The translations under genes were made by a program, and so were the position numbers. The notes beneath the pieces are model-generated. The model searched no databases and was not told where the DNA came from. It saw nothing but the letters and a program-made list of their open reading frames with translations. Of a stretch of DNA of 36,173 nt, positions 7,608 to 15,942 are shown piece after piece. Position 1 is the stretch's first letter. Each line of letters opens with the position of its first letter. The stretch is from positions 66,299 to 102,471 of the forward strand of contig NZ_RJJW01000005.1 in assembly GCF_003781945.1 (NCBI RefSeq), in the 5' to 3' direction. This DNA is from Halorubrum sp. CSM-61. GTDB taxonomy: Archaea > Halobacteriota > Halobacteria > Halobacteriales > Haloferacaceae.

Positions 7608-9746
7608 TCAGAACGCCTCGGCGACCGCCGCGACGACCGCGTCCTCGACCGCGTCGCGCTCGCCGGAGAGGAACTCGATCTTCCCTTCTCGGAGGCCGGC
7701 GGTGGCGACGTCGGCGTTCGGCGCCAGCTCGGCCGCGCGCTCGGCCACGGCGCGGACCGACACGTCCGCGGTCGTCCGAATGAACAGCTCGTCGGTGCCG
7801 ATACCGACCGTCGCGTACGCCTCGCCGTCGGCGTTCCGGCGGTGGAGGTCGTCGAGCAGGAGCGGCGTCGGCGGGAAGTCGTAGCGGTGGGTGTAGCCGT
7901 CGGTGTCGAGCACGGCGAACTCGACGCCGTCGACCGCCTCGGTGACGACGTTCTCGGTCGCGGTCTGGACCTCCGTCTCCAGCTTCTCGCGGAACTGCTC
8001 GGAGACGTGGGCCGCGAGGTTGCCGCCGTCCTCGAAGAGGAGGTCGGCGACGAGCTCGCGCTTGTCCTGATACGACTGGTAGTACGCCTCCAGGGCGACC
8101 GCCTCGCGGAGCTCCGCGACGCGCTCGGCGTCGTAGCCGGCGTCGCGGGCGAGCTCGACGTAGCGGTCGGGGGTCTCCGCCCAGTAGCTCACCGCCGGCA
8201 GGTGCCGGAGGTCGTCGCGGACCTCGTCGTTGACCGCGGAGGCCATCGAGGCGACGAGCGCGCCCGTCGAGAGGTCGGCGTCGACGCCGTCGATCTCGGG
8301 CGAGACGAGCGTGTCGACCGCGTCGCGCGTCTCGGAGTCGGCGACCTCGGCGTCGACGACGACCGCGTCGACCCCGTAGACGGACAGCAGGTCGATGCCG
8401 TCGGCGGACTCGACCGTGGAGCCGGTGCCGACGAGCAGGAAGAGAGGGAGCTGCTCGTCGTGGCGGTCGCGGTCCTGCAGCATGCGGGTCGCGTCGTTGG
8501 TCGCCGCGTCCATCCCGTAGACGGGGTCGTCGAGCGGGCGACGGGTGAAGTAGTGGTACTCCGCGTCGCTCTTCGCGTGCTCCTCGCGGATCAGCGGGAG
8601 CACGGCGCGCTCGACCGCGGCGCCGGCGACGTAGCCGTCGGCGGTGGCCGGGTGACGCACGACGATCGGGCGCGACTCGAGGACCGCGCGGCGGATCGCC
8701 TCCGCGGCGTCGAGGAGCCCGTCGGCGAGCTCCGCGACCGTCTCGTCGCCCGCGAGCGGCTGGAGCCCCTCCGGGCGGGCCTCGGCGGTGAGCGCCTCGG
8801 CGAGCCGGCGGCGGACGGCCTCGGCCTCCTCGCCCTCCAGGAGGACGAGCGCCTCGGACTCGACCTGCACGTCGCCGCGGTGGCTCTCGACCTCGCCGTC
8901 GATCCGCACCGCGTCGCCGACCTCGACGTCCGGGTACGCGCGGACGCCCGGCTCGACGAACGCGGCCACGTCGACGACGCCCGTCTCGTCTCGGACCTCG
9001 AAGACCGTCGGGCCGCCGGTCTGTCGAACGCTGACGACCTCGCCGTCGATCCGCACCGCGTCGCCGACCGCGTCCGCGAGGGTGCCGATCCCGACGCGCT
9101 CTCGGTCGTCGTCGAGGTCGTCCTCGGTGGCCTCGTCAGTTTCAGCGGCCTCGTCAGTTTCAGCGGCCTCGTCGGCGTCGGTCGTTTCGACGACTTCGTC
9201 CTCCTCGTCGGCCGACTCCGCTTCGCTCTCGTCGGTCTCGTCGCCCTCGCCCGGCTCGTCGGCGTCGTGAGTCTCGGAGGGTTCGTCGTCGCCCTCGGCC
9301 GCGATGTCGTCGTCGTTCGCGTCGGATTCGTCCGCCTCCGCGTCGTCTTCCTCGCCGTCCTCCTCGGGGAGGAACTCGTCGTCGCCGTCCTGCACGAGCA
9401 CGCCGCGGAACTCGCGGTCGGCCTGCCGGATCGACCACGCGAGGTCGACGTTCCCGTTGTCACGGACGCCCTTCACCTGCACGAACACCTCGTCGCCCGG
9501 CTCCCAGTGGAGGCTGTCGAGCCGTCGGTCGAGCTCCGACCGGTGGAGGAGACCGGTCACGCCCGGCGCGAGGTCGACGAACACGCCGAACTCGGCGTAG
9601 CCGTCGACGACGCCGCGGTAGAATCGGCTCGGAACGAGCTCGTCCGGAGAGTCGCCTCGGAAGTCGAACACGACGTCCTCTTGGTGCGGATCGCAGATGC
9701 GACCGCCTCCGTCGACGTCGACGCCACAAATGATACAGGATCCCAT
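7608..9746 (-). CDS. RecJ/DHH-family protein with zinc finger, S1 and OB domains; active site degenerate
   Basis: The 712-residue protein has, in order, a zinc-knuckle (CIICG at 4-8, then C18 and H21), an S1 RNA-binding domain (about 42-108, YAEFGVFVDLAPGVTGLLHR), a very acidic linker (about 119-215), an OB-fold domain (about 222-303), and a DHH plus DHHA1 region (about 340-712). This layout matches archaeal RecJ-like proteins related to the GINS-associated nuclease. However, the expected metal-binding motif RHHADTDG reads RHPATADG (364-371), the DHH triplet reads DAE in AVVVDAEVAD (465-467), and the C-terminal GGGH-like motif is not recognisable. I infer a structural or nucleic-acid-binding role, possibly partnering an active RecJ. 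A TATA box (9771-9776) precedes the ATG. Confidence 0.88.
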   Translation of the reverse strand: MGSCIICGVDVDGGGRICDPHQEDVVFDFRGDSPDELVPSRFYRGVVDGYAEFGVFVDLAPGVTGLLHRSELDRRLDSLHWEPGDEVFVQVKGVRDNGNVDLAWSIRQADREFRGVLVQDGDDEFLPEEDGEEDDAEADESDANDDDIAAEGDDEPSETHDADEPGEGDETDESEAESADEEDEVVETTDADEAAETDEAAETDEATEDDLDDDRERVGIGTLADAVGDAVRIDGEVVSVRQTGGPTVFEVRDETGVVDVAAFVEPGVRAYPDVEVGDAVRIDGEVESHRGDVQVESEALVLLEGEEAEAVRRRLAEALTAEARPEGLQPLAGDETVAELADGLLDAAEAIRRAVLESRPIVVRHPATADGYVAGAAVERAVLPLIREEHAKSDAEYHYFTRRPLDDPVYGMDAATNDATRMLQDRDRHDEQLPLFLLVGTGSTVESADGIDLLSVYGVDAVVVDAEVADSETRDAVDTLVSPEIDGVDADLSTGALVASMASAVNDEVRDDLRHLPAVSYWAETPDRYVELARDAGYDAERVAELREAVALEAYYQSYQDKRELVADLLFEDGGNLAAHVSEQFREKLETEVQTATENVVTEAVDGVEFAVLDTDGYTHRYDFPPTPLLLDDLHRRNADGEAYATVGIGTDELFIRTTADVSVRAVAERAAELAPNADVATAGLREGKIEFLSGERDAVEDAVVAAVAEAF

Positions 9747-9770
9747 TTGAGTACACCGAGAGTCTCGGGC

Positions 9771-9776
9771 TTAAAA
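9771..9776 (-). promoter_or_regulatory. TATA box of the RecJ/DHH-family gene
   Basis: The minus strand reads TTTTAA within CGTTTTAAGCCC, about 27 bp upstream of the ATG at 9746, fitting a leaderless transcript. Confidence 0.55.
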
Positions 9777-9842
9777 CGGTTGTCGAAAGCCTCGCGGGAG
9801 CGAACGGCCGAATACGGGGGTCCGACGGTCGCCCGCCGGATG

Positions 9843-10457
9843 TCATCCGATCAGCGACCGGGCCGCGGCGACGACGCGGTAGCCGACGCCGTACCCGAGG
9901 AGAGCGGGGGGAACCCCCGCGACGAGCGTGCGGAGCGGGGTGGTCCCGTGAACGGTACGGAAGCCGATCAGCAGTAGCGCTGCCGCATACGCGCCGCAGA
10001 CGACCCGCAGAACCGGGATCGGCGGACCGGCCAGCGCCATCGGCGAGCTGGCGTACGCGACCACCTGCACCGTCTCGCTGACCCCGCCCCGGTCGCGCAG
10101 CGTGAGCCCGCCGTCGTACTCGACGCTGGCGAGGATCACCGACAGCGTCGCGACCGCCGCGGTCAGGTGGAGCCCCACCGGCGCGGCCAACACGACCACG
10201 AGGAGGAACAGGATCGCCGCCGAGACGAGCGGTGACGCGACGATCCCGGGGACGGCGCCCGGGTCCGAGACGATCCAGCCGAGCGCGTAGGCGGCGGCGA
10301 CCGCGACGGCGAACGTCAGCGCCGGGGCCTGATCGCCGGGCGCCACGCCGTTGGCGAAGAGGCGACGCGGCCGGATCAGCGCTTCGACCCACGCCCGAGC
10401 GATCGCGCGCGGTCCGCGGGCCCGACCGCCCTCCCGCTCCTCGATCCACGATGTCAC
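9843..10457 (-). CDS. YIP1-family membrane protein
   Basis: The 204-residue integral membrane protein has a short cytoplasmic N-terminus containing ARAWVEALIRPRRLFANGV, the characteristic lead-in of archaeal YIP1-domain proteins. About five hydrophobic segments follow (near 47-65, 72-95, 97-112, 132-165 and 176-200). The domain is named for eukaryotic Yip1 trafficking proteins; its role in archaea is unknown. The start is a GTG at 10457. A TATA-like box (10477-10486, minus strand CCGTTATTCC) lies about 25 bp upstream. It is divergent from the pilin-like gene. Confidence 0.8.
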   Translation of the reverse strand: MTSWIEEREGGRARGPRAIARAWVEALIRPRRLFANGVAPGDQAPALTFAVAVAAAYALGWIVSDPGAVPGIVASPLVSAAILFLLVVVLAAPVGLHLTAAVATLSVILASVEYDGGLTLRDRGGVSETVQVVAYASSPMALAGPPIPVLRVVCGAYAAALLLIGFRTVHGTTPLRTLVAGVPPALLGYGVGYRVVAAARSLIG

Positions 10458-10576
10458 GGTCGCCCTTCGGACGGGTGGAATAACGGGGTTCCGGTTCCGG
10501 TCTGCGCCGCGGGACGGGACGACCCGCGTCCGGATCGCCTCCGCGTTATCTCGTCTGATAGCCGGCGCGAAAAGCC

Positions 10577-10582
10577 TTATAC
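10577..10582 (+). promoter_or_regulatory. TATA box of the pilin-like gene
   Basis: TTATAC is centred about 28 bp before the ATG at 10607, supporting a leaderless transcript and this start codon. Confidence 0.5.
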
Positions 10583-10606
10583 CGCCCCTCGCGGAGCAGC
10601 ACGCGA

Positions 10607-11062
10607 ATGAGTGCGTTCCGGAGCGACGAACGGGGGTTCACCCCGATAGCCGGCTCGGGGATGCTCGTCGGCATCGTCGTGGTTCTCCTGGCGCTCGTCG
10701 GCGCCGCGGTCTTCGGCCTGATCGACGGCGTCGCGCCTCCGGACGCGGAGTTCCAAGTCGAGAAAGACGGGGCCGACCTCGTCGTCGTCGCGATCGGCCC
10801 CGAACCGGTCCCGGCCGAGGAGCTGTACGTCCGCGGCGAGGACCCCGACGAGGAGGTTCAGTTCGGCGCGTGGCCGGGCGGGGGGGTCGTGCGGCCGGGC
10901 GACCGGGTGACCGTGCCCAACGCGACCGGGAACGAGGACGTCGAGATCGTCTGGGAGCCGGTCGCCTTCGACACCTACGAGACGCTCGGCACCTACGAAG
11001 GGGAGGACTCGGCGATCGAGGGCAGCGCCGGGCGGGACCCGCTCGGCGCGACCGGAGCCTGA
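10607..11062 (+). CDS. Archaeal type IV pilin-like protein
   Basis: The 151-residue protein has a short charged N-terminus (MSAFRSDERG), then FTPIAGSGMLVGIVVVLLAL and a continuing hydrophobic stretch to about residue 38. An acidic beta-rich extracellular domain follows. This resembles the archaeal pilin N-terminal domain (usual form RGVSPVIGVILMVAI), with a prepilin peptidase site expected after RG at 9-10. The resemblance is loose: Phe-Thr-Pro-Ile replaces Val-Ser-Pro-Val, and the Gly-Ser-Gly insertion is unusual. It could be a minor pilin or simply a membrane-anchored secreted protein. No other pilus genes are nearby, so assembly would rely on machinery elsewhere. Confidence 0.65.
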   Translation: MSAFRSDERGFTPIAGSGMLVGIVVVLLALVGAAVFGLIDGVAPPDAEFQVEKDGADLVVVAIGPEPVPAEELYVRGEDPDEEVQFGAWPGGGVVRPGDRVTVPNATGNEDVEIVWEPVAFDTYETLGTYEGEDSAIEGSAGRDPLGATGA

Positions 11063-11127
11063 TTCGGACCGGTCGGCGTCTGAGGTCGTCTCGGAGTCAC
11101 TCGGCCGCCGCTACTCTACCGCCGCCG

Positions 11128-12252
11128 TTACTCCACTGACACCCACTCGCCGCGGTCGTCGGCGCGGACGACCGCGTCGAGGAGCTTCTGAACCGCGTAC
11201 CCCTGTTCGAACGACGGCTCGAACTCGCCGCCCTCGGCGACCGCGGAGAGGAACTCGTAGTTCTCGTGGACGAACGTGTGCTCCCACCCGATCACGTGGC
11301 CCGGCGGCCACCAGTGGTCGACGTACGGGTCGGTCTCGTCGGTGATCAGCACGGTCTGGTACCCGCGGTCGCCCTCGCGGAGCACCTCCAGCTCGTTGAG
11401 CCGCTCGAGGGAGAACTTCAGGCTCCCCTTCGAGCCGTGTACCTCGATCGCGTGGTCGTTCTTGTGGCCCTCCGCGAACCGGCTCGCCTCGAAGTTCCCG
11501 ATCGCGCCCGACTCGTAGGCGACCTGCGCGGTGTAGGCGTCGTCGACGGTCACGTCGCGGTACTCCTCGACGCTCCCGTCGTCGTCGTAGACGGGTCGCT
11601 CGTCGACGAACGTCTGCAGGTGGCCGGAGACGCGGTCGACCCCGCCGACCGCGTCGCCCACGAGGAAGTCCGCGAGGTCGAGCGTGTGCGCGCCGAGGTC
11701 GCCGAGCGCGCCCGATCCCGCCATGTCGCCGTCGAGCCGCCACGCCCACGGCGCCTCGGGGTCGACGAGCCAGTCCTGTAGGTACCGCCCGCGCACCTGC
11801 CGGATCTCGCCGAGCTCGCCGTCCTCGATCAGCCCCTTCGCGTACCGGATCGCGGGGACGAACCGGTAGTTGAACGCGGTGGCCGTCGGCACGTCGGCGT
11901 CGGCCGCGGCGTCGCGCATCGCCTCGGCCTCGTCGAGGGTCGGCGCGAGCGGCTTCTCACAGAGGACCGGGACGCCCGCGTCGAGGGCCGCGATCGACGG
12001 CTCCGCGTGGACGTGATTCGGCCCGAGGTTGTAGAAGACGTCCACCTCGTCGAGCGCGTCCTCCCAGTCGGTCGCGGTGTGGGAGAAGCCGAACCGCTCC
12101 GCGGCGTCCGCGAGCGCCGCCTCGTCGCGCCCGACGAGGGTGTGTCGCTCGATGTCGGGCGCGTCCGGGAAGAACATCGGGAGCCGCGCCAGCGCGTTCG
12201 AGTGCGCCTTGCCCATGAACCGATACCCAAGCACGCCGATGTTGAGCGTCAT
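11128..12252 (-). CDS. Gfo/Idh/MocA family oxidoreductase
   Basis: This is a 374-residue NAD(P)-dependent dehydrogenase of the glucose-fructose/inositol dehydrogenase superfamily. The N-terminal Rossmann loop is GVLGYRFMGKAHSNAL (residues 6-21). The sugar-binding EKP motif is in VPVLCEKPLAP, and the C-terminal domain carries GDLGAHTLDLADFLVG with the usual catalytic-region histidine. The substrate is not determinable, but a polyol or sugar is expected. The start is the ATG at 12252; the frame upstream has no family-like sequence. Its neighbour at 12778-13749 is a sugar-isomerase-like TIM barrel on the same strand, separated by a Nudix gene on the opposite strand. The dehydrogenase and isomerase may share a sugar pathway. 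Confidence 0.88.
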   Translation of the reverse strand: MTLNIGVLGYRFMGKAHSNALARLPMFFPDAPDIERHTLVGRDEAALADAAERFGFSHTATDWEDALDEVDVFYNLGPNHVHAEPSIAALDAGVPVLCEKPLAPTLDEAEAMRDAAADADVPTATAFNYRFVPAIRYAKGLIEDGELGEIRQVRGRYLQDWLVDPEAPWAWRLDGDMAGSGALGDLGAHTLDLADFLVGDAVGGVDRVSGHLQTFVDERPVYDDDGSVEEYRDVTVDDAYTAQVAYESGAIGNFEASRFAEGHKNDHAIEVHGSKGSLKFSLERLNELEVLREGDRGYQTVLITDETDPYVDHWWPPGHVIGWEHTFVHENYEFLSAVAEGGEFEPSFEQGYAVQKLLDAVVRADDRGEWVSVE

Positions 12253-12343
12253 GGCTCCGTGTACTCTACAACGGGTATTGAGTGTGGGTGGTTTTCTGAG
12301 TCCGGATCGGTGCGGTTTTGAGCCGACGCCGCGACCCCCGTTC

Positions 12344-12793
12344 GTGAGCGGCATACGCGTCGTCACCCTGGGTGCGATCCGACGAGGCGAAGAGCTGTTG
12401 GTCCAAGAGATCGACCCCGACGAGACGGAGGGGCGGAACTACCGGCTCCTCGGCGGGGGCGTGGAGTTCGGCGAGCACAGCCGCGAGGCGCTACACCGCG
12501 AGTTCGACGAGGAGCTCGGGGTGACCCTCGACGGCGTCTCGCCGGTGGGGACCTACGAGCGGGTCTTCGACCACGACGACGACCGTCACCACGAGGTCTG
12601 GCGCGTCTACGAGGCGGCCATCGTCGAAGAGTGGCCGTACGACCGAGCGGAGTTCTCGTTCGTCGAGCCCGACCTCGGCGTCGAGCTACGCGCGACGTGG
12701 AAACGCCCCCGAGACCTCCGATCGGGACCGGACCGCTTCTACGGCGAGACGCTCCTCGACGAGCTCGCGTCCGAGCCTCACTCGGCCCAGTAG
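12344..12793 (+). CDS. Nudix hydrolase
   Basis: The 149-residue protein has a perfect Nudix box, Gx5Ex7REUxEExGU, at residues 38-60 (GGVEFGEHSREALHREFDEE and on). It therefore should hydrolyse a nucleoside diphosphate linked to another moiety, using Mg2+ held by the box glutamates. The substrate is unknown. The start is taken as the GTG at 12344 (protein beginning MSGIRVVTLGAI); the long upstream extension of the frame is antisense to the neighbouring oxidoreductase and unlike the family. The 3' end overlaps the convergent TIM-barrel gene by 16 bp. A clear promoter is not visible. Confidence 0.85.
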   Translation: MSGIRVVTLGAIRRGEELLVQEIDPDETEGRNYRLLGGGVEFGEHSREALHREFDEELGVTLDGVSPVGTYERVFDHDDDRHHEVWRVYEAAIVEEWPYDRAEFSFVEPDLGVELRATWKRPRDLRSGPDRFYGETLLDELASEPHSAQ

Positions 12794-13749
12794 GCGTCGC
12801 CCGGCCGCGTCTCGAAGACGGCGCGGTCGAGCACGTCGACCGCCTTCTCTAACCCTTCGCGGCTCGACGTGAGCGAGTCCTCGTGCTCGATCGAGAGCGC
12901 GCCCTCGTAGCCGACCATTCGGAGCGTCGAGACCACGTCCTTCCAGTGGCCCTCGTCGTGACCGTAGCCGATCGAACGGAACAGCCACGAGCGGTCGGGC
13001 TCCTCGGTGTAGCCGGTCGTGTCGAGGACGCCTTTCACGCGTGCGTTCGCGTCGTACACTTTGGTGTCCTTCGCGTGGAAGTGATGGATCGCGCCGTGGT
13101 CGCCCAAAAAGCGGATGGCCTCGGTGACGTCGATCCCCTGCCAGTAGAGGTGCGAGGGGTCGAAGTTGGCGCCGATCCGCTCGTTCGTCGCCTCCCGCAG
13201 CGCGAGCATCCCGGTCGGCTCGTACACCAGCATGTTCGGGTGCATCTCGATGGCGACGTCGACGCCGTGGTACTCGGCGTGTTCCGCCAGGTCCTCCCAG
13301 TAGGGAATGGCGACCTCGTCCCACTGGTAGTCGAGCGCGTCGGCGTGCTCGGTCGGCCACGGCGCCGTGACCCAGTTCGGCGTGGAGTCGCCCGGCGCGC
13401 CGCCGGGGAGCCCGGAGAAGCAGGTGACCGTGCCGACGTCCAGCTGGTCCGCCAGCTCGATCGCCTCGCGGAGCTCCCGGTCGGCCTCCGCGGCCCGCTC
13501 GTCGTCGGGATGGAGCGGGTTGTTGTGGGTCGCGAGCGCGGAGATCCGGAGCCCGTGTTCGTCGAGCACCTCTCGGAGCTCCGCCTGCGCCGCGTCGTCG
13601 TCGAGGACCGCCTCGCGGTCGACGTGGTCCTCGCCGGGCCACCCGCCGACGCCGAGCTCGACGGCGTCGACGCCGATCTCGTCGAGGTACGCGGCCGCGT
13701 CGTCGATCGATTCGCCGCCCAAGGGAACGGTTAGCACACCGATGTCCAT
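12778..13749 (-). CDS. Sugar phosphate isomerase/epimerase (xylose-isomerase-like TIM barrel)
   Basis: The 323-residue protein belongs to the AP-endonuclease-2/IolE-like TIM-barrel family. Metal- and substrate-binding segments include ISALATHNNPLHPD (His), VAIEMHPNMLVYEP (Glu and His), IGANFDPSHLYWQGID (Asp, His), HHFHAKDTKVY and LSIEHED (terminal Glu). The predicted activity is isomerisation or epimerisation of a sugar or inositol derivative. The exact substrate is open. The ATG at 13749 is supported by a TATA-like ATTTATT box about 27 bp upstream. Together with the Gfo/Idh/MocA gene it resembles inositol or keto-sugar utilisation pairs, but no transporter or kinase is adjacent. Confidence 0.87.
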   Translation of the reverse strand: MDIGVLTVPLGGESIDDAAAYLDEIGVDAVELGVGGWPGEDHVDREAVLDDDAAQAELREVLDEHGLRISALATHNNPLHPDDERAAEADRELREAIELADQLDVGTVTCFSGLPGGAPGDSTPNWVTAPWPTEHADALDYQWDEVAIPYWEDLAEHAEYHGVDVAIEMHPNMLVYEPTGMLALREATNERIGANFDPSHLYWQGIDVTEAIRFLGDHGAIHHFHAKDTKVYDANARVKGVLDTTGYTEEPDRSWLFRSIGYGHDEGHWKDVVSTLRMVGYEGALSIEHEDSLTSSREGLEKAVDVLDRAVFETRPGDAYWAE

Positions 13750-13773
13750 GCGAAGAGATAGTACAACACCCCG

Positions 13774-13780
13774 AATAAAT
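13774..13780 (-). promoter_or_regulatory. TATA box of the TIM-barrel isomerase gene
   Basis: The minus strand reads ATTTATT, about 28 bp from the ATG at 13749, fitting a leaderless mRNA. Confidence 0.5.
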
Positions 13781-13912
13781 CTTCAGGAAGCGTCACTCGG
13801 ACCGAGAGGGAGTCGGATCGCAGGCGAGCCGGAACCGCGGAACCCCGCGACGGCCGGACGCCGGCTCGTCGCCCCGTCTCGGCCGTCGAGCGAGACTGTG
13901 AACCACATGAGG

Positions 13913-13918
13913 TTTTAA
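13913..13918 (+). promoter_or_regulatory. pspA: TATA box of pspA
   Basis: TTTTAA is centred 26 bp before the ATG at 13942 but only 17 bp before an in-frame ATG at 13933. The spacing favours the downstream start. Confidence 0.5.
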
Positions 13919-13941
13919 CGGGTGGAGCGCGTATGACGGGT

Positions 13942-14826
13942 ATGGGAATCCTCTCGCGCGCCTCCTACGTCATCCGCTCGAAGCTGAACGCCCTCCTGAA
14001 TCGGACGGAGGACCCGTCGGAGACGCTCGACTACTCGTACGAACAGATGCGCGACGAGCTCCAGGACGTGAAACAGGGGATCGCCGACCTCACGACCCAG
14101 AAGAAGCGACTGGAGATTCAAAAGCGCAAGCTGGAGGAGAACGTCGAGAAGCACAACCGACAGGCTCGCGAGGCGGTCCAGCAGGACCGCGACGACCTCG
14201 CGCGGAAGGCCCTCGAGAAGAAGAAGTCGAAGATGAGCCAGATCGAGGAGCTGGAGGGACAGATCGCGGATCTGAACGACACGCAAGACCAGCTCGTCGA
14301 GAAGAAGAACAAGCTCCAGAACCGCATCGAGGAGTTCCGCACGAAGAAGGAGACGATGAAGGCCCGCTATCAGGCCGCGGAGGCGTCCTCGCGCGTCTCG
14401 GAGGCGATGACGGGCGTCGGCGACGAGATGGAGGACGTGAGCCGTTCGATCGAGCGCGCCGAGGAGCGCACCGAGGAGATGGAGGCGCGGTCGGAGGCGA
14501 TGAACGAGCTCGAGGAGTCGGGGGCCTTCGAGGACGCGCTCTCCGACAAAGACGAGATCGACCGCGAGCTGGAGGGGCTCTCGTCGAACCGGGAGGTCGA
14601 CGCCGAGCTGGAGACGCTGAAAGGCGAGCTCGGAAAGGGCGAGCCCGCGAGCGACGACGGCGAGGCGAGCACCGACGAGGAGATCGACGACGAGCTTGCC
14701 GACATCGAGTCAGAGATCGACTCGGACGACCTCGAGGCCGATCTTGACGGAAACACCGACACAGACGAGGAAGTCGACGTGGAGCTAGAGGAGTCCGAGG
14801 CCGACGCCGACGAACAACGGAACTGA
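13942..14826 (+). CDS. pspA: PspA/IM30 family membrane-associated protein
   Basis: The 294-residue, almost wholly helical coiled-coil protein belongs to the PspA/Vipp1 (ESCRT-III-like) family, which binds and remodels membranes under stress. It begins MGILSRASYVIRSKLNALLN, the amphipathic membrane-binding helix. ALLNRTEDPSETLDYSYEQM follows, and long heptad-rich helices run to about residue 190. The last 80 or so residues are an Asp/Glu-rich tail beyond the PspA core, in keeping with a haloarchaeal host. The ATG at 13942 is preferred over 13933 because it starts the family motif and because of the TATA spacing. No other psp genes are adjacent. A T-rich tract downstream probably terminates transcription. 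Confidence 0.9.
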   Translation: MGILSRASYVIRSKLNALLNRTEDPSETLDYSYEQMRDELQDVKQGIADLTTQKKRLEIQKRKLEENVEKHNRQAREAVQQDRDDLARKALEKKKSKMSQIEELEGQIADLNDTQDQLVEKKNKLQNRIEEFRTKKETMKARYQAAEASSRVSEAMTGVGDEMEDVSRSIERAEERTEEMEARSEAMNELEESGAFEDALSDKDEIDRELEGLSSNREVDAELETLKGELGKGEPASDDGEASTDEEIDDELADIESEIDSDDLEADLDGNTDTDEEVDVELEESEADADEQRN

Positions 14827-14857
14827 CGGCGGCGCGCGAGGCGCGGTCGGTCCCCGC

Positions 14858-14880
14858 TTTCGTTTCGTTTTCGCTTCGGT
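14858..14880 (+). terminator. T-rich terminator after pspA
   Basis: Several short T runs (TTTCG, TTTCG, TTTTCG) lie 30-50 bp past the pspA stop, between convergent genes. Archaeal RNA polymerase terminates at such T-rich tracts. Confidence 0.45.
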
Positions 14881-14895
14881 TCCCGCTCCCGCCGC

Positions 14896-15942
14896 TTACT
14901 CCGACCGCAGCCGCGCCCCGGTCCCCGCGCGGTCGAGGTCGCCGAGCCGGATCTCGCCGCCGGAGAGGTCAACGCCGTCGTACGGGTCCTCGGCGAGCAA
15001 AAGCGAGCCGTCGAGGTCGGCGTAGTCGAGCAGGGGCGCGAGCTGGGCCGCCGCCGCGATCGACGCGTTCGACTCGATCATGCAGCCGCACATCACCTCG
15101 AGGCCGTGGGCACGCGCGGCGGCGATCAGCCGCCTCGCCTCCAGCAGCCCGCCGGTCTTCATCAGCTTCAGGTTCGCGATGTCGCAGCGGTCCGCGATCT
15201 CCGGCACGTCTGAGAGCGTCACGCAGGACTCGTCGGCGGCGATCGGGAGCGCGGAGCGCTCGTAGACGAACCGGAGCCCCTCCGGGTCCTCGGCGGGGAC
15301 CGGCTGCTCGACGAACTCGATGTCGCGGTCGGCGAGCCACTCGCACTTCCGGACCGCCTCCTTCGGCGTCCACGCCTCGTTGGCGTCGACGCGGAGCCGG
15401 GCGTCGGGCGCGGCCTCGCGGACCGCGTCGATCAGCTCGCGGTCCCGGTCGGTGCCGAGCTTGATCTTGAGGACGGGGTAGCCGGCCTCGACCGCGGCCT
15501 CGGCCTTCTCCCGGACGCGCTCCGTCTCGTCGAGCCCGATCGTGTACGAGGTCGCCGGCGCGGCCGACGGGTCGAGCCCCCAGAGGCGGTGGAGGGGGAC
15601 GCCGAGCCGCTTCGCGGCGAGGTCGTGGACCGCGATCGAGACGGCGGCGCGGGCCGCGGGGTTGTCGTTGACGACGGTCGCCAGTTCGGTCTCGATCTCG
15701 TGGAGGGCGTGCGGGTCGCCGACGCGCTCGACCGCGGCGAGCAGGTCCGGGAGCACGGCCTCGACGGTGTCCGCGGTCTCGCCGTAGTGGGCCGAGGGCG
15801 CCGCGCCGCCGACGCCGGTCATCCCGGCCTCGTCCGTGATCTGCACGATCACGTTCTCGGCGTCGGTCTGGGTGCCCCGAGAGATAGTGAACGGGTCCTC
15901 CAGGGGGAGCGAGACCCGCTCGAAGGTCGCGTCGAGGCTCAT
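14896..15942 (-). CDS. dgcA: Enolase-superfamily epimerase, probable N-acetyl-D-glutamate racemase
   Basis: The 348-residue protein is of the muconate-lactonising/dipeptide-epimerase type. The KxK acid/base motif is in YPVLKIKLGT (Lys159, Lys161). The metal ligands are Asp186 (RVDANEAW), Glu212 (FVEQP) and Asp237 (ADES), and the opposite-face lysine is in NLKLMKTGG. Sequence alone would suggest an Ala-D/L-Glu epimerase. The neighbour changes the call: its start overlaps the stop of a DUF1611 gene (ATGA). That pair corresponds to DgcN-DgcA, reported as a D-glutamate catabolic route in marine bacteria and haloarchaea, in which this enzyme converts N-acetyl-D-glutamate to the L form. The enzyme class is certain; the substrate is inferred from the pairing. 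Confidence 0.85.
   Translation of the reverse strand: MSLDATFERVSLPLEDPFTISRGTQTDAENVIVQITDEAGMTGVGGAAPSAHYGETADTVEAVLPDLLAAVERVGDPHALHEIETELATVVNDNPAARAAVSIAVHDLAAKRLGVPLHRLWGLDPSAAPATSYTIGLDETERVREKAEAAVEAGYPVLKIKLGTDRDRELIDAVREAAPDARLRVDANEAWTPKEAVRKCEWLADRDIEFVEQPVPAEDPEGLRFVYERSALPIAADESCVTLSDVPEIADRCDIANLKLMKTGGLLEARRLIAAARAHGLEVMCGCMIESNASIAAAAQLAPLLDYADLDGSLLLAEDPYDGVDLSGGEIRLGDLDRAGTGARLRSE

Noticed and set aside
9120-9175. Short repeat in the DHH-family gene (TCGTCAGTTTCAGCGGCC, twice)
   Set aside because: It encodes the acidic linker unit AAETDE twice and is normal low-complexity drift in haloarchaeal linkers.
8591-9463. Long second open frames inside the DHH-family gene and similar ones inside gcvPA, the subtilase, radB and others
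   Set aside because: They are very Arg/Ser/Thr-rich antisense or shifted products, as produced by GC-rich codon bias. They match no family, while the acidic frame does.
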